Shown one piece after another: positions 9,766-18,688 of a stretch of DNA of 64,000 nt (its first letter is position 1; each line of letters opens with the position of its first letter). The notes below the pieces were generated by a model, which worked only from the letters and a program-made list of their open reading frames with translations, ran no database searches and had not been told where the DNA came from. The position numbers were made by a program, and so were the translations under genes. The stretch is taken from assembly GCF_021654855.1 (NCBI RefSeq), contig NZ_AP024202.1, positions 496,001-560,000 on the forward strand, written 5' to 3'. This stretch comes from Thiomicrorhabdus immobilis (lineage in GTDB: Bacteria; Pseudomonadota; Gammaproteobacteria; Thiomicrospirales; Thiomicrospiraceae).

Positions 9766-9865
9766 GCCAGGGGGCGGTGGTGTTGTATTTTTAAGCAACC
9801 TGGCGGTCTTAAGGTTGTTAAGATCCATGGCTTTCCGTCCTTGTTTCGCAACAAGTTTGGCTAAA
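9766..9865 (-). promoter_or_regulatory. c-di-GMP-I (GEMM-I) riboswitch upstream of chemoreceptor
   Basis: Read on the minus strand, the aptamer (9865-9790) shows the whole GEMM-I layout. P1 pairs TTTAGC (9865-9860) with GCTTAAA (9796-9790). A CCAAAC segment comes next. P2 is CTTGTT/AACAAG capped by a GCGA GNRA tetraloop, then the conserved GGACGGAAAGCC. P3 pairs TCTTAA with TTAAGA, with a bulged A, and the 3' signature is GCCAGGTTGC. The aptamer ends about 95 bases before the chemoreceptor start. A CCTGGC at 9771-9766 can pair with the aptamer's own GCCAGG, a possible alternative fold for the expression platform. No intrinsic terminator is evident, so control may be at translation. Confidence 0.86.
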
Positions 9866-10024
9866 TCTAATGTAGTGTTTTTATCAAGTAGGGTTCAATA
9901 TCATTTGAATAAAAATAAACCCCTTAATCTCAGTATGTTATTGATTTTAAAAAAAGGATATTCAAATAAAATGATATCTAAATAGAAGAAGTTTATAAGG
10001 TTTAATCAAGTTAGTATTGAGAAA

Positions 10025-10372
10025 CTAATCGCTATGATGGCGTTTTCCCATATCGATTAAGCGTTTTTTATAGGCGAAAAAATCTTCCAAGGCTTCTTGT
10101 TCAAAATGACTGAGTGATGCAAATTCTAGCTTTAGGTAGATTTTATCTTCGGTGTTATGCCGGTGAGTAACTGAGGTGTTAATCGATAAGGTGGTGAACT
10201 CGCCTAATGCGGGAATTTCAAACTCTAACTTGAGCTCGGTACCCTCTTTAGCCCCACGGGGAGTGATGACCCCCGCTTCGAATAAAGACAAGTCTACCAA
10301 TGTGGCTTCTGCCGATGCGTTTTTACCGATCAGTAAGGCCTTGCGATCTGTTTTGTAGATAGGGCTTTTCAT
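10025..10372 (-). CDS. PilZ-like domain protein
   Basis: This 115-residue single-domain protein looks like a PilZ domain, the common c-di-GMP receptor fold. It has a basic N-terminus (KTDRKALLIG), a VDLS segment, then beta strands with LKLEFEIP and IYLKLEFASL, and a C-terminal helix rich in basic residues. The two ligand motifs are degenerate. The usual RxxxR reads RKALL, and the D/NxSxxG motif is stretched to DLSLFEAG. It may bind c-di-GMP weakly or act as a type II, non-binding PilZ protein. It stands alone but next to the riboswitch-controlled chemoreceptor, consistent with a motility role (inference). Confidence 0.72.
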   Translation of the reverse strand: MKSPIYKTDRKALLIGKNASAEATLVDLSLFEAGVITPRGAKEGTELKLEFEIPALGEFTTLSINTSVTHRHNTEDKIYLKLEFASLSHFEQEALEDFFAYKKRLIDMGKRHHSD

Positions 10373-10513
10373 TGTCTTGGAAACCAGTCAAGTGAGATTG
10401 TTCAATGTCTTTATTGGTGGATTATGCATCAAAACGTTTGTGAAAGTTTGAAAATTCTTCAATTGTCAGTATGCGGTATCGACTTAACTACATGAATATT
10501 AATCAATAAAGAT

Positions 10514-10650
10514 TATGATTAACAGGGCGGGTGGATAATTCTTAACCCATAACAGGGGATGTCGGCCATCATTACAGGAAGCGAGATGGCCTTCAGGATG
10601 AGAGTTGCCAGGTTATTGAGAGGGGGCGCTCCGTGCAACGCCATCTTTTA
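10514..10650 (+). ncRNA. Candidate CsrA/RsmA-binding small RNA
   Basis: A TATGAT box (10514-10519) could start a transcript near 10526. The following 120 bases hold four GGA motifs at 10533, 10557, 10577 and 10596, spaced 19-24 bases. The first lies in the loop of GGGT/ACCC (10529-10548). The third is ACAGGA in the 14-base loop of the perfect 7-bp stem GGCCATC/GATGGCC (10564-10591). The second (ACAGGGGATGT) and fourth (TTCAGGATGA) are linkers close to the CsrA consensus. A short GGCG/CGCC hairpin followed by ATCTTTT may end it. This is the architecture of CsrB/RsmZ-type RNAs that titrate CsrA, but the -35 box and terminator are weak. Confidence 0.4.
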
Positions 10651-10691
10651 GTTTACTTTATGGTTGATTTTAAAAGAGGTTACGGTGGTGT

Positions 10692-12158
10692 TTACGAGGA
10701 GCAGCTTAAGGCAAGCCCTTTATTATGCTTGTGCGGGGGTTGCAAATAGTGACGATGGCTTTGCTCAAGAAAAACCTCAGCTGGATTATAGGGCTGCCTA
10801 AGCCATTGCATCCAGTTTTCCAATGGTTTTACATTGCCCTGGGTGGTGGATTCGATAACCTCTTGAGCGATATAGTTGCGTAAGGTCAAAAGCGGCACGT
10901 TTTCTTTTAAACACTGTTGGCGCTGTGTTTTAGATTGTTCAGATATGCGTTCACGATAGCGCTTTTGCCAGTTTTGCCATGCTTTTGAGTCCAAAAGGTA
11001 GTCGGTGAACAGATGGTGTTGTTCTGTATCGAAGTGGGTCAGTAGCGTAAAGAAATAGTGAAAGTCGAGCTGAGATTCGTCCATTAAAATCAGTGTGTCA
11101 GCAATGAAATGTTTGTCTTCTTCAACCGGGTCGACCAGTCCGAATTTGCGCCCCATCTTAAGAAGATATTCCTGGTTGAATGTTTCAATATAGTGGTCGA
11201 TCGCATGTTCGATATCTGCACTTGAAACTAGGTTGATAAAAGCTTGTCCGAGTACTTGGCAGTTCCATAGGCCGATATTGGGTTGTTGGCTGTATGCATA
11301 GCGACCTTCAGTGTCGGAGTGATTGCAAATATAGTGGATTTTGCAATCATCCAAAAAGGCATAAGGGCCAAAATCGAACGTTTCACCTGCTACCGACATG
11401 TTATCGGTGTTCATCACCCCGTGACAGAAGCCCACACTTTGCCAACCGGCAATCATGCTTGCGGTGTTTTGCATGATGGTTTTCAAGAGTGTGGCATAAC
11501 GCTGTTTTTCATCTTTAATACAACTTAGTTCAGGGTAGACCGTTTCAATGACATACTCAGCGAGTTGTTTTTGTTGTTCAATATCGCCTTGTTGGGCTAG
11601 CCATTCGAAATGCCCAAAACGGATATGCGTTTTTGCGATGCGAATATAAGTGGCCCTTGGTTCAGATTGCTCCCTCTGAACACTTTCTGGACTACCGCAA
11701 ATACTTAAACAGCGAGTGGTCGGAATGCCAAGCGCATCGAGTGCTTCACCTATTAAATATTCCCTGATTGCGGAGCGAAGTACCGCACGCCCATCACCTC
11801 GTCGAGAGTAAGGTGTTCTGCCGCAGCCTTTAAGGTGTAAATCCCAGTATTGGTTGTCTTTATCTTTGATTTGCCCTAGTAATACGCCACGTCCATCACC
11901 AAGGTCGGGGTTGTAATAACCAAATTGATGTCCGGTATATTTTTGCGCCAAAGGCTCGAATTCATTAGGAAAAGTTTGGCCAGAGGTCATTTCAAATAGC
12001 TGTTTTTCTGAGAGTTTAATGCCTAACTCATTGCATAAATTTTGGTTGAAGTGCAGTAAATTGGCTTGCTGCATCGCCTCAGGTCTGATTCGACTATAAA
12101 AACTATCGGGAAGTTTTTTGTAGTTCTGCTGAAATAGGGTTTTGTTTGAGTTGGGCAT
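10692..12158 (-). CDS. selO: Protein adenylyltransferase SelO (YdiU family)
   Basis: SelO is a pseudokinase-fold enzyme that transfers AMP from ATP to hydroxyl residues of target proteins and is linked to redox homeostasis. The 488-residue protein shows the family core LHLKGCGRTPYSRRGDGR, REYLIGEALDALGIPTTR, and a DFGPYAFLDDC segment with the metal-binding Asp. It ends in Cys-Ser-Ser. In eukaryotic SelO the residue at this antepenultimate position is selenocysteine, so this is the cysteine form. It is monocistronic, convergent to the candidate small RNA region. Confidence 0.93.
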   Translation of the reverse strand: MPNSNKTLFQQNYKKLPDSFYSRIRPEAMQQANLLHFNQNLCNELGIKLSEKQLFEMTSGQTFPNEFEPLAQKYTGHQFGYYNPDLGDGRGVLLGQIKDKDNQYWDLHLKGCGRTPYSRRGDGRAVLRSAIREYLIGEALDALGIPTTRCLSICGSPESVQREQSEPRATYIRIAKTHIRFGHFEWLAQQGDIEQQKQLAEYVIETVYPELSCIKDEKQRYATLLKTIMQNTASMIAGWQSVGFCHGVMNTDNMSVAGETFDFGPYAFLDDCKIHYICNHSDTEGRYAYSQQPNIGLWNCQVLGQAFINLVSSADIEHAIDHYIETFNQEYLLKMGRKFGLVDPVEEDKHFIADTLILMDESQLDFHYFFTLLTHFDTEQHHLFTDYLLDSKAWQNWQKRYRERISEQSKTQRQQCLKENVPLLTLRNYIAQEVIESTTQGNVKPLENWMQWLRQPYNPAEVFLEQSHRHYLQPPHKHNKGLALSCSS

Positions 12159-12275
12159 GTTTTGGATGTATTTTCATAGAGTAAAACGATGGTTAGGATT
12201 TTATCACTAGATAGTCTTAAAAGAATGAAATAACCGATTAAATTGCTAGGTTATTTTCGGGTTCTTTTTAAAGTC

Positions 12276-12287
12276 ACCAGGCCTGGT
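12276..12287. repeat. ACCAGGCCTGGT palindrome, exact, intergenic
   Basis: Exact copy in the 297-base interval between the divergent selO and heavy-metal protein genes. I see nothing else distinctive in that interval. Confidence 0.95.
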
Positions 12288-12455
12288 CATTGCCAAACGA
12301 TTTTATTGCCGGCTTGAGTGCTTGCCATTATCACGGATTACGACATACTAAAACTTATGGTAAATTAGTGATAGTTTAAGTTGTTAAGTCATTCTAATTG
12401 GTCGTGCTGAGTCAGCATTCCTAATCGCTTTCTTTAAATATAAAAGGTGAGTCTT

Positions 12456-12779
12456 ATGGCAATTTCTATAGCGGTAGAGAATATTAAATGTGGCGGTTGT
12501 GCAAATAGCATTAAACAGAAGTTAACTGCAATTGAAGCGGTTCAGGCGGTTGATGTGGATATTGAAGCAGGCCTGGTGAGTTTTGAGATAGATGATCAAC
12601 AAGTCAGTCAAGAAAATAGCGAACAAGTGCTGTCAGCGGTAAAGCAGCAACTGGCTTCCATGGGCTATCCTGAAGTTGGCAGTGTGGAGGGCTTGAAAGC
12701 CGTGGGTGCCAAAGCGAAATCTTTTGTGTCTTGTGCGGTCGGAAAAATGACGGATTCTTCATCGGATGCAGACAAATAA
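12456..12779 (+). CDS. Heavy-metal-associated (HMA) domain protein
   Basis: This 107-residue protein begins with a ferredoxin-like HMA domain. Its metal-binding loop KCGGCANSI carries C12 and C15, as in CopZ/Atx1 copper chaperones and P-type ATPase N-termini. The domain ends near residue 75. A 30-residue tail with one further cysteine (FVSCAVG) follows, longer than a minimal chaperone. I prefer the ATG at 12456, preceded by AAGGTGA at a good distance, over an in-frame GTG at 12447 that falls within that ribosome-binding site. No copper ATPase is adjacent, so partner and metal are unassigned. The nearby Sco protein also suggests copper handling. Confidence 0.85.
   Translation: MAISIAVENIKCGGCANSIKQKLTAIEAVQAVDVDIEAGLVSFEIDDQQVSQENSEQVLSAVKQQLASMGYPEVGSVEGLKAVGAKAKSFVSCAVGKMTDSSSDADK
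12566..12577. repeat. Iterated palindrome, one mismatch, in HMA gene
   Basis: AGCAGGCCTGGT, read as GCA GGC CTG GTG (Ala-Gly-Leu-Val). Confidence 0.8.
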
Positions 12780-12884
12780 AGTAGAATCACTAAGATTATA
12801 AATTTCAAGTAAACGACAGAGCAATTTTTGGACGGAAGTTGTTGTGTTTATGTCAGTCAAAAAGTCAAAGTCAGGAGAGGATGA

Positions 12885-15113
12885 GTGACCCAGCAGACCA
12901 TGAACTATGAAGGGATAGAGCAAAAAAGCGTTGCTGAATTTACTGAAAAGGCATACCTGGATTATGCCATGTACGTTATTTTGGACAGAGCTCTTCCGCA
13001 TATTGGTGACGGCCTCAAACCGGTTCAACGCCGTATTATTTATGCCATGTCAGAATTGGGTTTAAAGGCCACTGCAAAATATAAAAAGTCGGCACGTACT
13101 GTGGGGGATGTATTAGGTAAATTCCATCCACATGGCGACAGCGCATGTTATGAAGCGATGGTGCTGATGGCGCAAGATTTCTCGTTTCGTTATCCATTGG
13201 TCGATGGTCAGGGCAACTGGGGGTCTATGGATGATCCTAAATCGTTTGCCGCCATGCGTTACACCGAGGCTAAACTCTCCAAATTTAGCCAGCTTCTGTT
13301 GGAAGAAGTCGGGCAAGGAACGGTTGATTGGACACCGAACTTTGATGGCTCTTTAGATGAACCATTGGTTTTGCCTGCTCGTGTGCCGCATGTGTTGTTG
13401 AACGGGACTTCGGGGATTGCCGTAGGGATGGCGACCGATATTCCGCCGCATAATTTACGTGAAGTGGTCGATGGGTGTATTGCTTTGCTGAGTAACCCTA
13501 ATCTCACGATTGCTGAGTTGGTCGAGATTATTCCCGCACCCGATTACCCAAATTCCGCCCAAGTGATTACCCCCAAGGCAGAGTTGTTGAAACTCTATGA
13601 AACCGGACGCGGATCGATTCGACAACGTGCCAGTTACCGTGTTGAAGATGGTGTAAATGTGGTGATCGATGCGCTGCCTTATCAAGTGTCTGGTGCCAAG
13701 TTGATGGAGCAGATCGCTTCACAAATGCGAGCAAAAAAACTACCGATGGTAGTGGATTTACGTGATGAATCCGATCATCAAAATCCGGTGCGTTTTGTGA
13801 TTGAACTGCGTTCTAAACGTGTTGATGTCGAAACCGCGATGTTGCATCTGTTCGCTACCACTGATTTAGAAAAAAGTTATCGTGCTAACTTCAATGTCAT
13901 TGGTTTGAATGGCCGTCCTCAAGTTAAAAACCTCAAGGTCATGCTGGCTGAATGGCTGGTTTATCGAGTGGAAACGGTTCGCCGCCGCTTGCAGTATCGT
14001 TTGGACAAGGTTTTGGCGCGTCTGCATATTTTGGACGGGATGCTGATCGCCTTCCTGAATATCGATGAAGTCATCGCCATCATCCGTGAAGAGGATAAGC
14101 CGAAACCAGCCTTAATGGAGCGTTTTGGATTGACGGATATTCAAGCCGAAGCGGTCTTAGAACTTAAGTTGAGACACTTGGCGCGTCTTGAAGAGATGAA
14201 GATTCGTACGGAACAGGCCGAATTGGAAGCTGAACGTCAAAAACTGGAAAAGTTGCTTGGTAGTGAGGCACGTTTGAAAACCTTGGTAAAAAAAGAGCTT
14301 CTGCAAGATGCTGAAATGTATGGTGATGAGCGTAAATCTCCATTGATTGAAGGGCGTTCCGCGCAAGCGATGAGTGAACAAGACTTGTTGCCATCAGAAG
14401 CGGTCACCGTTGTCTTATCTGAAAACGGTTGGGTGCGTGCCGCAAAAGGGCATGATGTCGATGGTAAAGCCTTGGGTTATAAGTCGGGTGATGCTTTCTG
14501 TTCCCAAGCATCCGGTCAAAGCCGACAGATGACCGTGTTTTTAGATTCGACAGGACGTGCTTATGCCTTGCCCGCCCATAGTCTGCCATCCGCACGTTCG
14601 CATGGTGAGCCCTTAACCGGGCGTTTGAGTCCGCCAATGGGCAGTGCGTTCACTCAGGTGTTAATGGGGCAGCCGAATGATAAGATTATTCTAGCTTCAA
14701 GTGCCGGTTATGGGTTTATTACCCAGTTGGAAAACCTTTATTCAAAAAACAAGGCGGGAAAAACCTCTATTTCTCTGCCTGCCGGAAGTTCTGTGTTGAC
14801 GCCGGTTTATGTCGAGGCCGAGCAGTGGGTTATGGTGGTGACCAGTGAACCACGTATGTTGGTGTTCAAGGCTGAAGAACTACCAGAACTTGCCAAAGGT
14901 AAAGGGAATAAACTTATCCAATTGCCAAAAGGTGAAACCGTGCAAGCCGTTTTTGCCTTTACGCCAGGACAAAAAGTGGCGGTTCAAGCGGGCAAATATG
15001 AAAAGGTTTTTGGTCCTACCGCCATTGAAGAAGCCTTTTCCAGCCGCGCCAAAAAAGGCATTGTTCTGCCAAGAACCTTAAAACAAACCACACAAATATC
15101 CATTGCGGACTAA
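12885..15113 (+). CDS. parC: DNA topoisomerase IV subunit A
   Basis: ParC is the DNA cleavage and religation subunit of topoisomerase IV, partner of ParE at 4601. The 742-residue protein has the winged-helix breakage domain with the catalytic tyrosine Y126 in AAMRYTEAK. Its quinolone-determining region ([10 protein letters not shown]) carries Ser86 and Glu90, equivalent to the sensitive-type residues Ser80 and Glu84 of E. coli ParC. A coiled-coil segment (about 430-470) and a C-terminal beta-pinwheel follow. Translation should start at GTG 12885, seven bases after AGGAG. A 10-codon frame opens at ATG 12881, one frame away, and overlaps this start. Confidence 0.96.
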   Translation: MTQQTMNYEGIEQKSVAEFTEKAYLDYAMYVILDRALPHIGDGLKPVQRRIIYAMSELGLKATAKYKKSARTVGDVLGKFHPHGDSACYEAMVLMAQDFSFRYPLVDGQGNWGSMDDPKSFAAMRYTEAKLSKFSQLLLEEVGQGTVDWTPNFDGSLDEPLVLPARVPHVLLNGTSGIAVGMATDIPPHNLREVVDGCIALLSNPNLTIAELVEIIPAPDYPNSAQVITPKAELLKLYETGRGSIRQRASYRVEDGVNVVIDALPYQVSGAKLMEQIASQMRAKKLPMVVDLRDESDHQNPVRFVIELRSKRVDVETAMLHLFATTDLEKSYRANFNVIGLNGRPQVKNLKVMLAEWLVYRVETVRRRLQYRLDKVLARLHILDGMLIAFLNIDEVIAIIREEDKPKPALMERFGLTDIQAEAVLELKLRHLARLEEMKIRTEQAELEAERQKLEKLLGSEARLKTLVKKELLQDAEMYGDERKSPLIEGRSAQAMSEQDLLPSEAVTVVLSENGWVRAAKGHDVDGKALGYKSGDAFCSQASGQSRQMTVFLDSTGRAYALPAHSLPSARSHGEPLTGRLSPPMGSAFTQVLMGQPNDKIILASSAGYGFITQLENLYSKNKAGKTSISLPAGSSVLTPVYVEAEQWVMVVTSEPRMLVFKAEELPELAKGKGNKLIQLPKGETVQAVFAFTPGQKVAVQAGKYEKVFGPTAIEEAFSSRAKKGIVLPRTLKQTTQISIAD

Positions 15114-15337
15114 TTGCTCGGGTTGTCAAAATACATTGGCAACATCTATTTTGGTATAGGTGTTGCTTAAGTGTCTCTAAGTTAAAATCTGTCATAAAAC
15201 CGTCAGTTATCAAATTTCATAAGATTATGATTTATATTTAATAGCTAGGTTTACAAAAAAATGATGGTTTATCAATTGTTTATAATGCAGATTGCCAGTG
15301 TTTAGTCTGTTTTTAACCCCAGTGATAAGTGAAATAT

Positions 15338-16177
15338 ATGTTTGCAAAACCGTTTGCTATTCTTGTTATATCGTTAAGCTTCTTCGGAGGCTTTTTGCTT
15401 ATGGGCGGCAATTTAGTTTCTTTATGGCATCCGTCTGAATTAGTGGTGATTTTAGGAATCGCGTTAGGTACGTTTTTAGCCTCCACCCCGGTTTATGTCT
15501 GGAAAAGGACTATGGGGTTTTTGGGGCGGTACTTTACGGGTGATAGGGTGTCCAAAAAACTGTATGCGGAAACGTTAGGTTTGCTGGAAGAGTTGGCCAG
15601 ATTGTCGCGTTCTTCAGGGGTTTTGGCTTTGGAAAAGCACATTATCAACGCGGAAAACAGTCCGATATTCCAGCACTACTCTAGTGTTTTAAAACATAAA
15701 GATTTAAAGAAATTTATTGTCGATAATTTCAGTTATCTATTGCTCAACCCGCCTCAGAGTCAAAGTTTTGCACATCATTTGGAAAACCAGATTTACGATA
15801 TTTTCGACTCAATGAGTGAAGTGCCTAAATCGGTGGGTAAGGTTGCCGATTGGTTGCCTGGTTTTGGTATCGTAGCCGCTGTTTTAGGGGTGATTCTAAC
15901 TATGGAACTACTTGGTGGCGATATGGATGTTGCCAAAATCGGTACGGCAATCGGTGCCGCCTTGGTTGGTACTCTGACCGGTGTGTTTTTCGCTTTCGGC
16001 GTTTTAGCGCCTTTTGTGCATGCGGTTGAAGTGATGATTCGCCAAGATAAGTCATTGCTTGAGATGACAGCTTCGTTTTTAGAGGCATATTCCAATGGCG
16101 TGTCGCCTAATTTGGCTGTAGAGATCGGTCGACAGCGTGTTCCTCCAGAATTTGAAGTTCCACGTGAAGCTGAGTAA
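15338..16177 (+). CDS. motA: Flagellar motor stator protein MotA
   Basis: MotA forms, with MotB, the ion-conducting stator that drives the flagellar rotor. The 279-residue protein has four hydrophobic helices, two near the N-terminus (about 4-22 and 28-48) and two in the second half (about 168-190 and 200-225). The large cytoplasmic loop between them is the rotor-contacting region. WLPGFGIVAAVLGVILTMEL is the conserved third-helix segment. The frame extends to GTG 15329, but ATG 15338 has AAGTG upstream at proper spacing. TATAAT at 15281 is a likely -10 box. Only 51 bases separate it from motB. Confidence 0.93.
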   Translation: MFAKPFAILVISLSFFGGFLLMGGNLVSLWHPSELVVILGIALGTFLASTPVYVWKRTMGFLGRYFTGDRVSKKLYAETLGLLEELARLSRSSGVLALEKHIINAENSPIFQHYSSVLKHKDLKKFIVDNFSYLLLNPPQSQSFAHHLENQIYDIFDSMSEVPKSVGKVADWLPGFGIVAAVLGVILTMELLGGDMDVAKIGTAIGAALVGTLTGVFFAFGVLAPFVHAVEVMIRQDKSLLEMTASFLEAYSNGVSPNLAVEIGRQRVPPEFEVPREAE

Positions 16178-16228
16178 GCAAGGGAATTGGCTTATGTGCT
16201 GTGTTAACGATTATCAGGGTATTCAATA

Positions 16229-16933
16229 ATGTCACGCAGACGAGGACATGATGAAGGGGGTGCCCACGGCGGTTCTTGGAAAATCGCTTTAGCCGATTTA
16301 ATGACGGTTTTAATGGTCTTTTTTTTGGTGATGTGGCTCATCTCTGTTGTCGACCCTGTTGAAAGGCAAGCGTTCATTAACAGTATTGTCGGTGAACCTC
16401 CTATCGGTGCTGAAATTCAGGATGAAAAACTACTACCTCCACAGACTGAACTCATTCAATTGGATTTGAAACCACCAGCTTCCCAGGCTGAAATCGAGGA
16501 AGCGATGAAAGAGGTCGACCCTAAAGACATTAAAATTGAAGAGACCCCAGAGTTTACCAAGATTACCCTGCGTTCAGATAGTTTCTTTGAAAGTGGGCGT
16601 GCCACCATCAGCGATAAGACTCGAGAAAATCTGGAGATTTTAGGTGAGACCTTGAAAGGCCGACAGCAACCGATTACCGTGACCGGTTATACCGATAGTG
16701 TACCCATCAATAATTTTCAGTTCCCTTCGAACTGGGAATTGTCGGCGGCTCGTGCCGCGATGGTCGCCCGGGTTTTTATCGATATGGGGATGAATAAAAA
16801 AGTCTTGACGATTGAAGGTAAAGGCGACAATGAAGAGGTGGCATCCAACGCCACGGCGTATGGTCGTTCACTGAATCGTCGAGTCATTATTTTGGTTGAT
16901 AAACGTCCTGAGTCAGCCATTGAATTGAATTAA
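16229..16933 (+). CDS. motB: Flagellar motor stator protein MotB
   Basis: MotB anchors the stator to peptidoglycan and supplies the ion-binding residue. This 234-residue protein has one N-terminal membrane helix, ALADLMTVLMVFFLVMWL. Asp23 is at the position of the essential E. coli Asp32. A plug/linker region follows, and then an OmpA-like peptidoglycan-binding domain (about 115-228) with VTGYTDSVPI and GYGRSLNRRVIILVD-type segments. It is shorter than E. coli MotB (308 residues), chiefly in the tail. Whether the pair uses protons or sodium cannot be settled by eye. No other flagellar gene lies in the window. Confidence 0.94.
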   Translation: MSRRRGHDEGGAHGGSWKIALADLMTVLMVFFLVMWLISVVDPVERQAFINSIVGEPPIGAEIQDEKLLPPQTELIQLDLKPPASQAEIEEAMKEVDPKDIKIEETPEFTKITLRSDSFFESGRATISDKTRENLEILGETLKGRQQPITVTGYTDSVPINNFQFPSNWELSAARAAMVARVFIDMGMNKKVLTIEGKGDNEEVASNATAYGRSLNRRVIILVDKRPESAIELN

Positions 16934-17002
16934 TTCAAAACGTTTTTGTGATTTTATCGCCAGCTTGTTAAGAGTTTTTGTGTCTTGTCCTATCCATTCT
17001 TG

Positions 17003-17779
17003 TTATTGTTGGCTGCAGTGATTGCAGTTGCTGTCTTTTTTCAAATTCAATGTTCTAATCATCATCGTGTAAGCATCGATAATCATCAGCTTTCCGGTTA
17101 AGGTCGGTAACTTAAGCAGGGCTTTAACCGCCTCGATGGCCTGCATTGAACCTACCATGCCCACTACTGGCGAAAGCACGCCATTTTGGCTGCAGGTGAG
17201 TTCCTGTCCAGAATCTTCAGGGTATAAACATTGGTAACATGGGCTGTTTAAGTCTCGAAAGTCGTAGGTTGAAAGTTGTCCTTCCCAGCGAATGGCCGCT
17301 CCAGAAACCAGCGGGACTTTGGCTTGAAAGCAGGTGCGGTTAAGGGCGAAACGTGAAGCGAAGTTATCGGTACAGTCTAAAACCACATCGGCGCTTTTAA
17401 CCAGTTCAGCCACTTCCGCTTCATCTAACTTGTTGGCAATGGTTTGAATTTCAATGTGGTGGTTAAGCGCGGTCAGGTTCTGTTTGGCTGACTCGACTTT
17501 GGCTTGGCCGATATTGTTTTCCCTATGGACGATTTGGCGCTGCAGGTTGGAGTCGTCGACTTCATCAAAGTCAACCAAAGTCAGTTTTCCAACCCCTGCT
17601 GCGGCAAGATAAAGTGAAGCCGGAGAGCCTAATCCTCCCAAGCCAAAGATAATCGCATGGGATTGAGCAAGTTTGAGTTGTCCTTCATAGTCGATTTCAG
17701 GCATCAGGATTTGGCGACTGTAGCGTGACAGTTCAGCGTCATTTAATTCGGTTTTGCTTGCGATGTTATCTGTAGTCAT
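17003..17779 (-). CDS. moeB: Molybdopterin-synthase adenylyltransferase (MoeB/HesA/ThiF family)
   Basis: These enzymes adenylate the C-terminal glycine of a ubiquitin-like sulfur carrier such as MoaD or ThiS. The 258-residue protein has the nucleotide loop GLGGLGSP (46-53), an ELSRYSRQILMPE start, the DCTDNFASRFALN segment with the Mg-binding Asp, and two zinc-binding CxxC pairs (CYQC and CNHC). It lacks a C-terminal rhodanese domain, which fits MoeB rather than MOCS3 types. ThiF remains possible because no molybdenum or thiamine gene is next to it. It follows prmC on the same strand by 57 bases, a neighbourhood seen in many gammaproteobacteria. Confidence 0.88.
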   Translation of the reverse strand: MTTDNIASKTELNDAELSRYSRQILMPEIDYEGQLKLAQSHAIIFGLGGLGSPASLYLAAAGVGKLTLVDFDEVDDSNLQRQIVHRENNIGQAKVESAKQNLTALNHHIEIQTIANKLDEAEVAELVKSADVVLDCTDNFASRFALNRTCFQAKVPLVSGAAIRWEGQLSTYDFRDLNSPCYQCLYPEDSGQELTCSQNGVLSPVVGMVGSMQAIEAVKALLKLPTLTGKLMIIDAYTMMIRTLNLKKDSNCNHCSQQ

Positions 17780-17836
17780 TTGGGTATCTTCGATTGTGTA
17801 TTTTTAACGAGAAATTGCCGGAATCGTTTTATTCAA

Positions 17837-18688
17837 CTAAGGTTTTTGTCCGAGGCTGACCCTAGGATTCCCACCTAAATCTTTGCAAAGAGTGCGGTTC
17901 TGAAAGCCTGTTTCTTTGAAAAGTTCGGCAATGCTTTCCGCTTGATTATAACCATGTTCAATCACAAGCCAACCCTGGGAAACTAAATGTGACCAGGCCT
18001 GGTTGATAATCAAACGAATATCGTCCAAGCCATCTTCACCTGAAGTTAATGCACTCAAAGGCTCAAAGCGCACATCCCCTTGATTCAAGTGAGGGTCATC
18101 TTCTTCTATATAGGGCGGGTTGGAGACAATGCAGTGGTATTGTTTTTGACCGATGGCCGAAAACCAGTCGCTTTGCATGAATTGAACGTCAAGTTGGTTT
18201 GATATGGCGTTTTCCCGAGCAATCTCCAGTGCGGCCTGGCTTTGGTCGATTGCGGTGATGTCGCAGTGTGGAAGCTCAGATTTTAACGCTAGGGCGATTG
18301 CGCCGCTACCGGTCCCCAAATCAAGAATCGTACATTCGGCCTGTTTGTTTTTGATGCCATCAAGGTTTAATACGGCTTCGATTAAGGTTTCGGTATCCGG
18401 ACGGGGGATTAACGTATTATTACTGACTCTAAGGTTGAGTCCCCAAAACTCACGCTGCCCGATAATATGCGCGATAGGATGTCCGGCAAGACGCAATTGT
18501 AAATCGTTTTGAAAGGCATGGGTTTGCTCAGCGGTTAGTTCTTTCTCCGGCCAGGTGAAAAGATAGCTGCGGTTGACATCAAGGGTGTGGCATAAAAGCA
18601 GCTCGGCATCAATTTTTGGCGAATCCACCAGGCCTGCTTGTATCAGCTGTTCTTGTGATGCTTGTAAGGTTGCTTGAATACTTGCCAT
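17837..18688 (-). CDS. prmC: Peptide chain release factor glutamine methyltransferase
   Basis: PrmC methylates the glutamine of the GGQ motif in release factors RF1 and RF2, increasing termination efficiency. The 283-residue protein has a helical N-terminal domain and a Rossmann SAM-binding domain with LDLGTGSGA (122-130) and the catalytic NPPY motif (190-193). It lies 80 bases downstream of prfA, the gene for its substrate, in the classical hemA-prfA-prmC order. Two iterated-palindrome copies sit in this gene, encoding QAW and AGLV. Confidence 0.96.
   Translation of the reverse strand: MASIQATLQASQEQLIQAGLVDSPKIDAELLLCHTLDVNRSYLFTWPEKELTAEQTHAFQNDLQLRLAGHPIAHIIGQREFWGLNLRVSNNTLIPRPDTETLIEAVLNLDGIKNKQAECTILDLGTGSGAIALALKSELPHCDITAIDQSQAALEIARENAISNQLDVQFMQSDWFSAIGQKQYHCIVSNPPYIEEDDPHLNQGDVRFEPLSALTSGEDGLDDIRLIINQAWSHLVSQGWLVIEHGYNQAESIAELFKETGFQNRTLCKDLGGNPRVSLGQKP
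17992..18003. repeat. ACCAGGCCTGGT palindrome, exact, in prmC
   Basis: Exact copy, minus-strand codons CAG GCC TGG (Gln-Ala-Trp). Confidence 0.95.
18627..18638. repeat. Iterated palindrome, one mismatch, in prmC
   Basis: ACCAGGCCTGCT on the plus strand. On the minus strand it reads GCA GGC CTG GTG (Ala-Gly-Leu-Val). Confidence 0.8.

Noticed and set aside
9764-9985. 73-codon plus-strand frame
   Set aside because: It runs antisense across the c-di-GMP riboswitch and its leader, and its composition follows the structured RNA rather than a protein.
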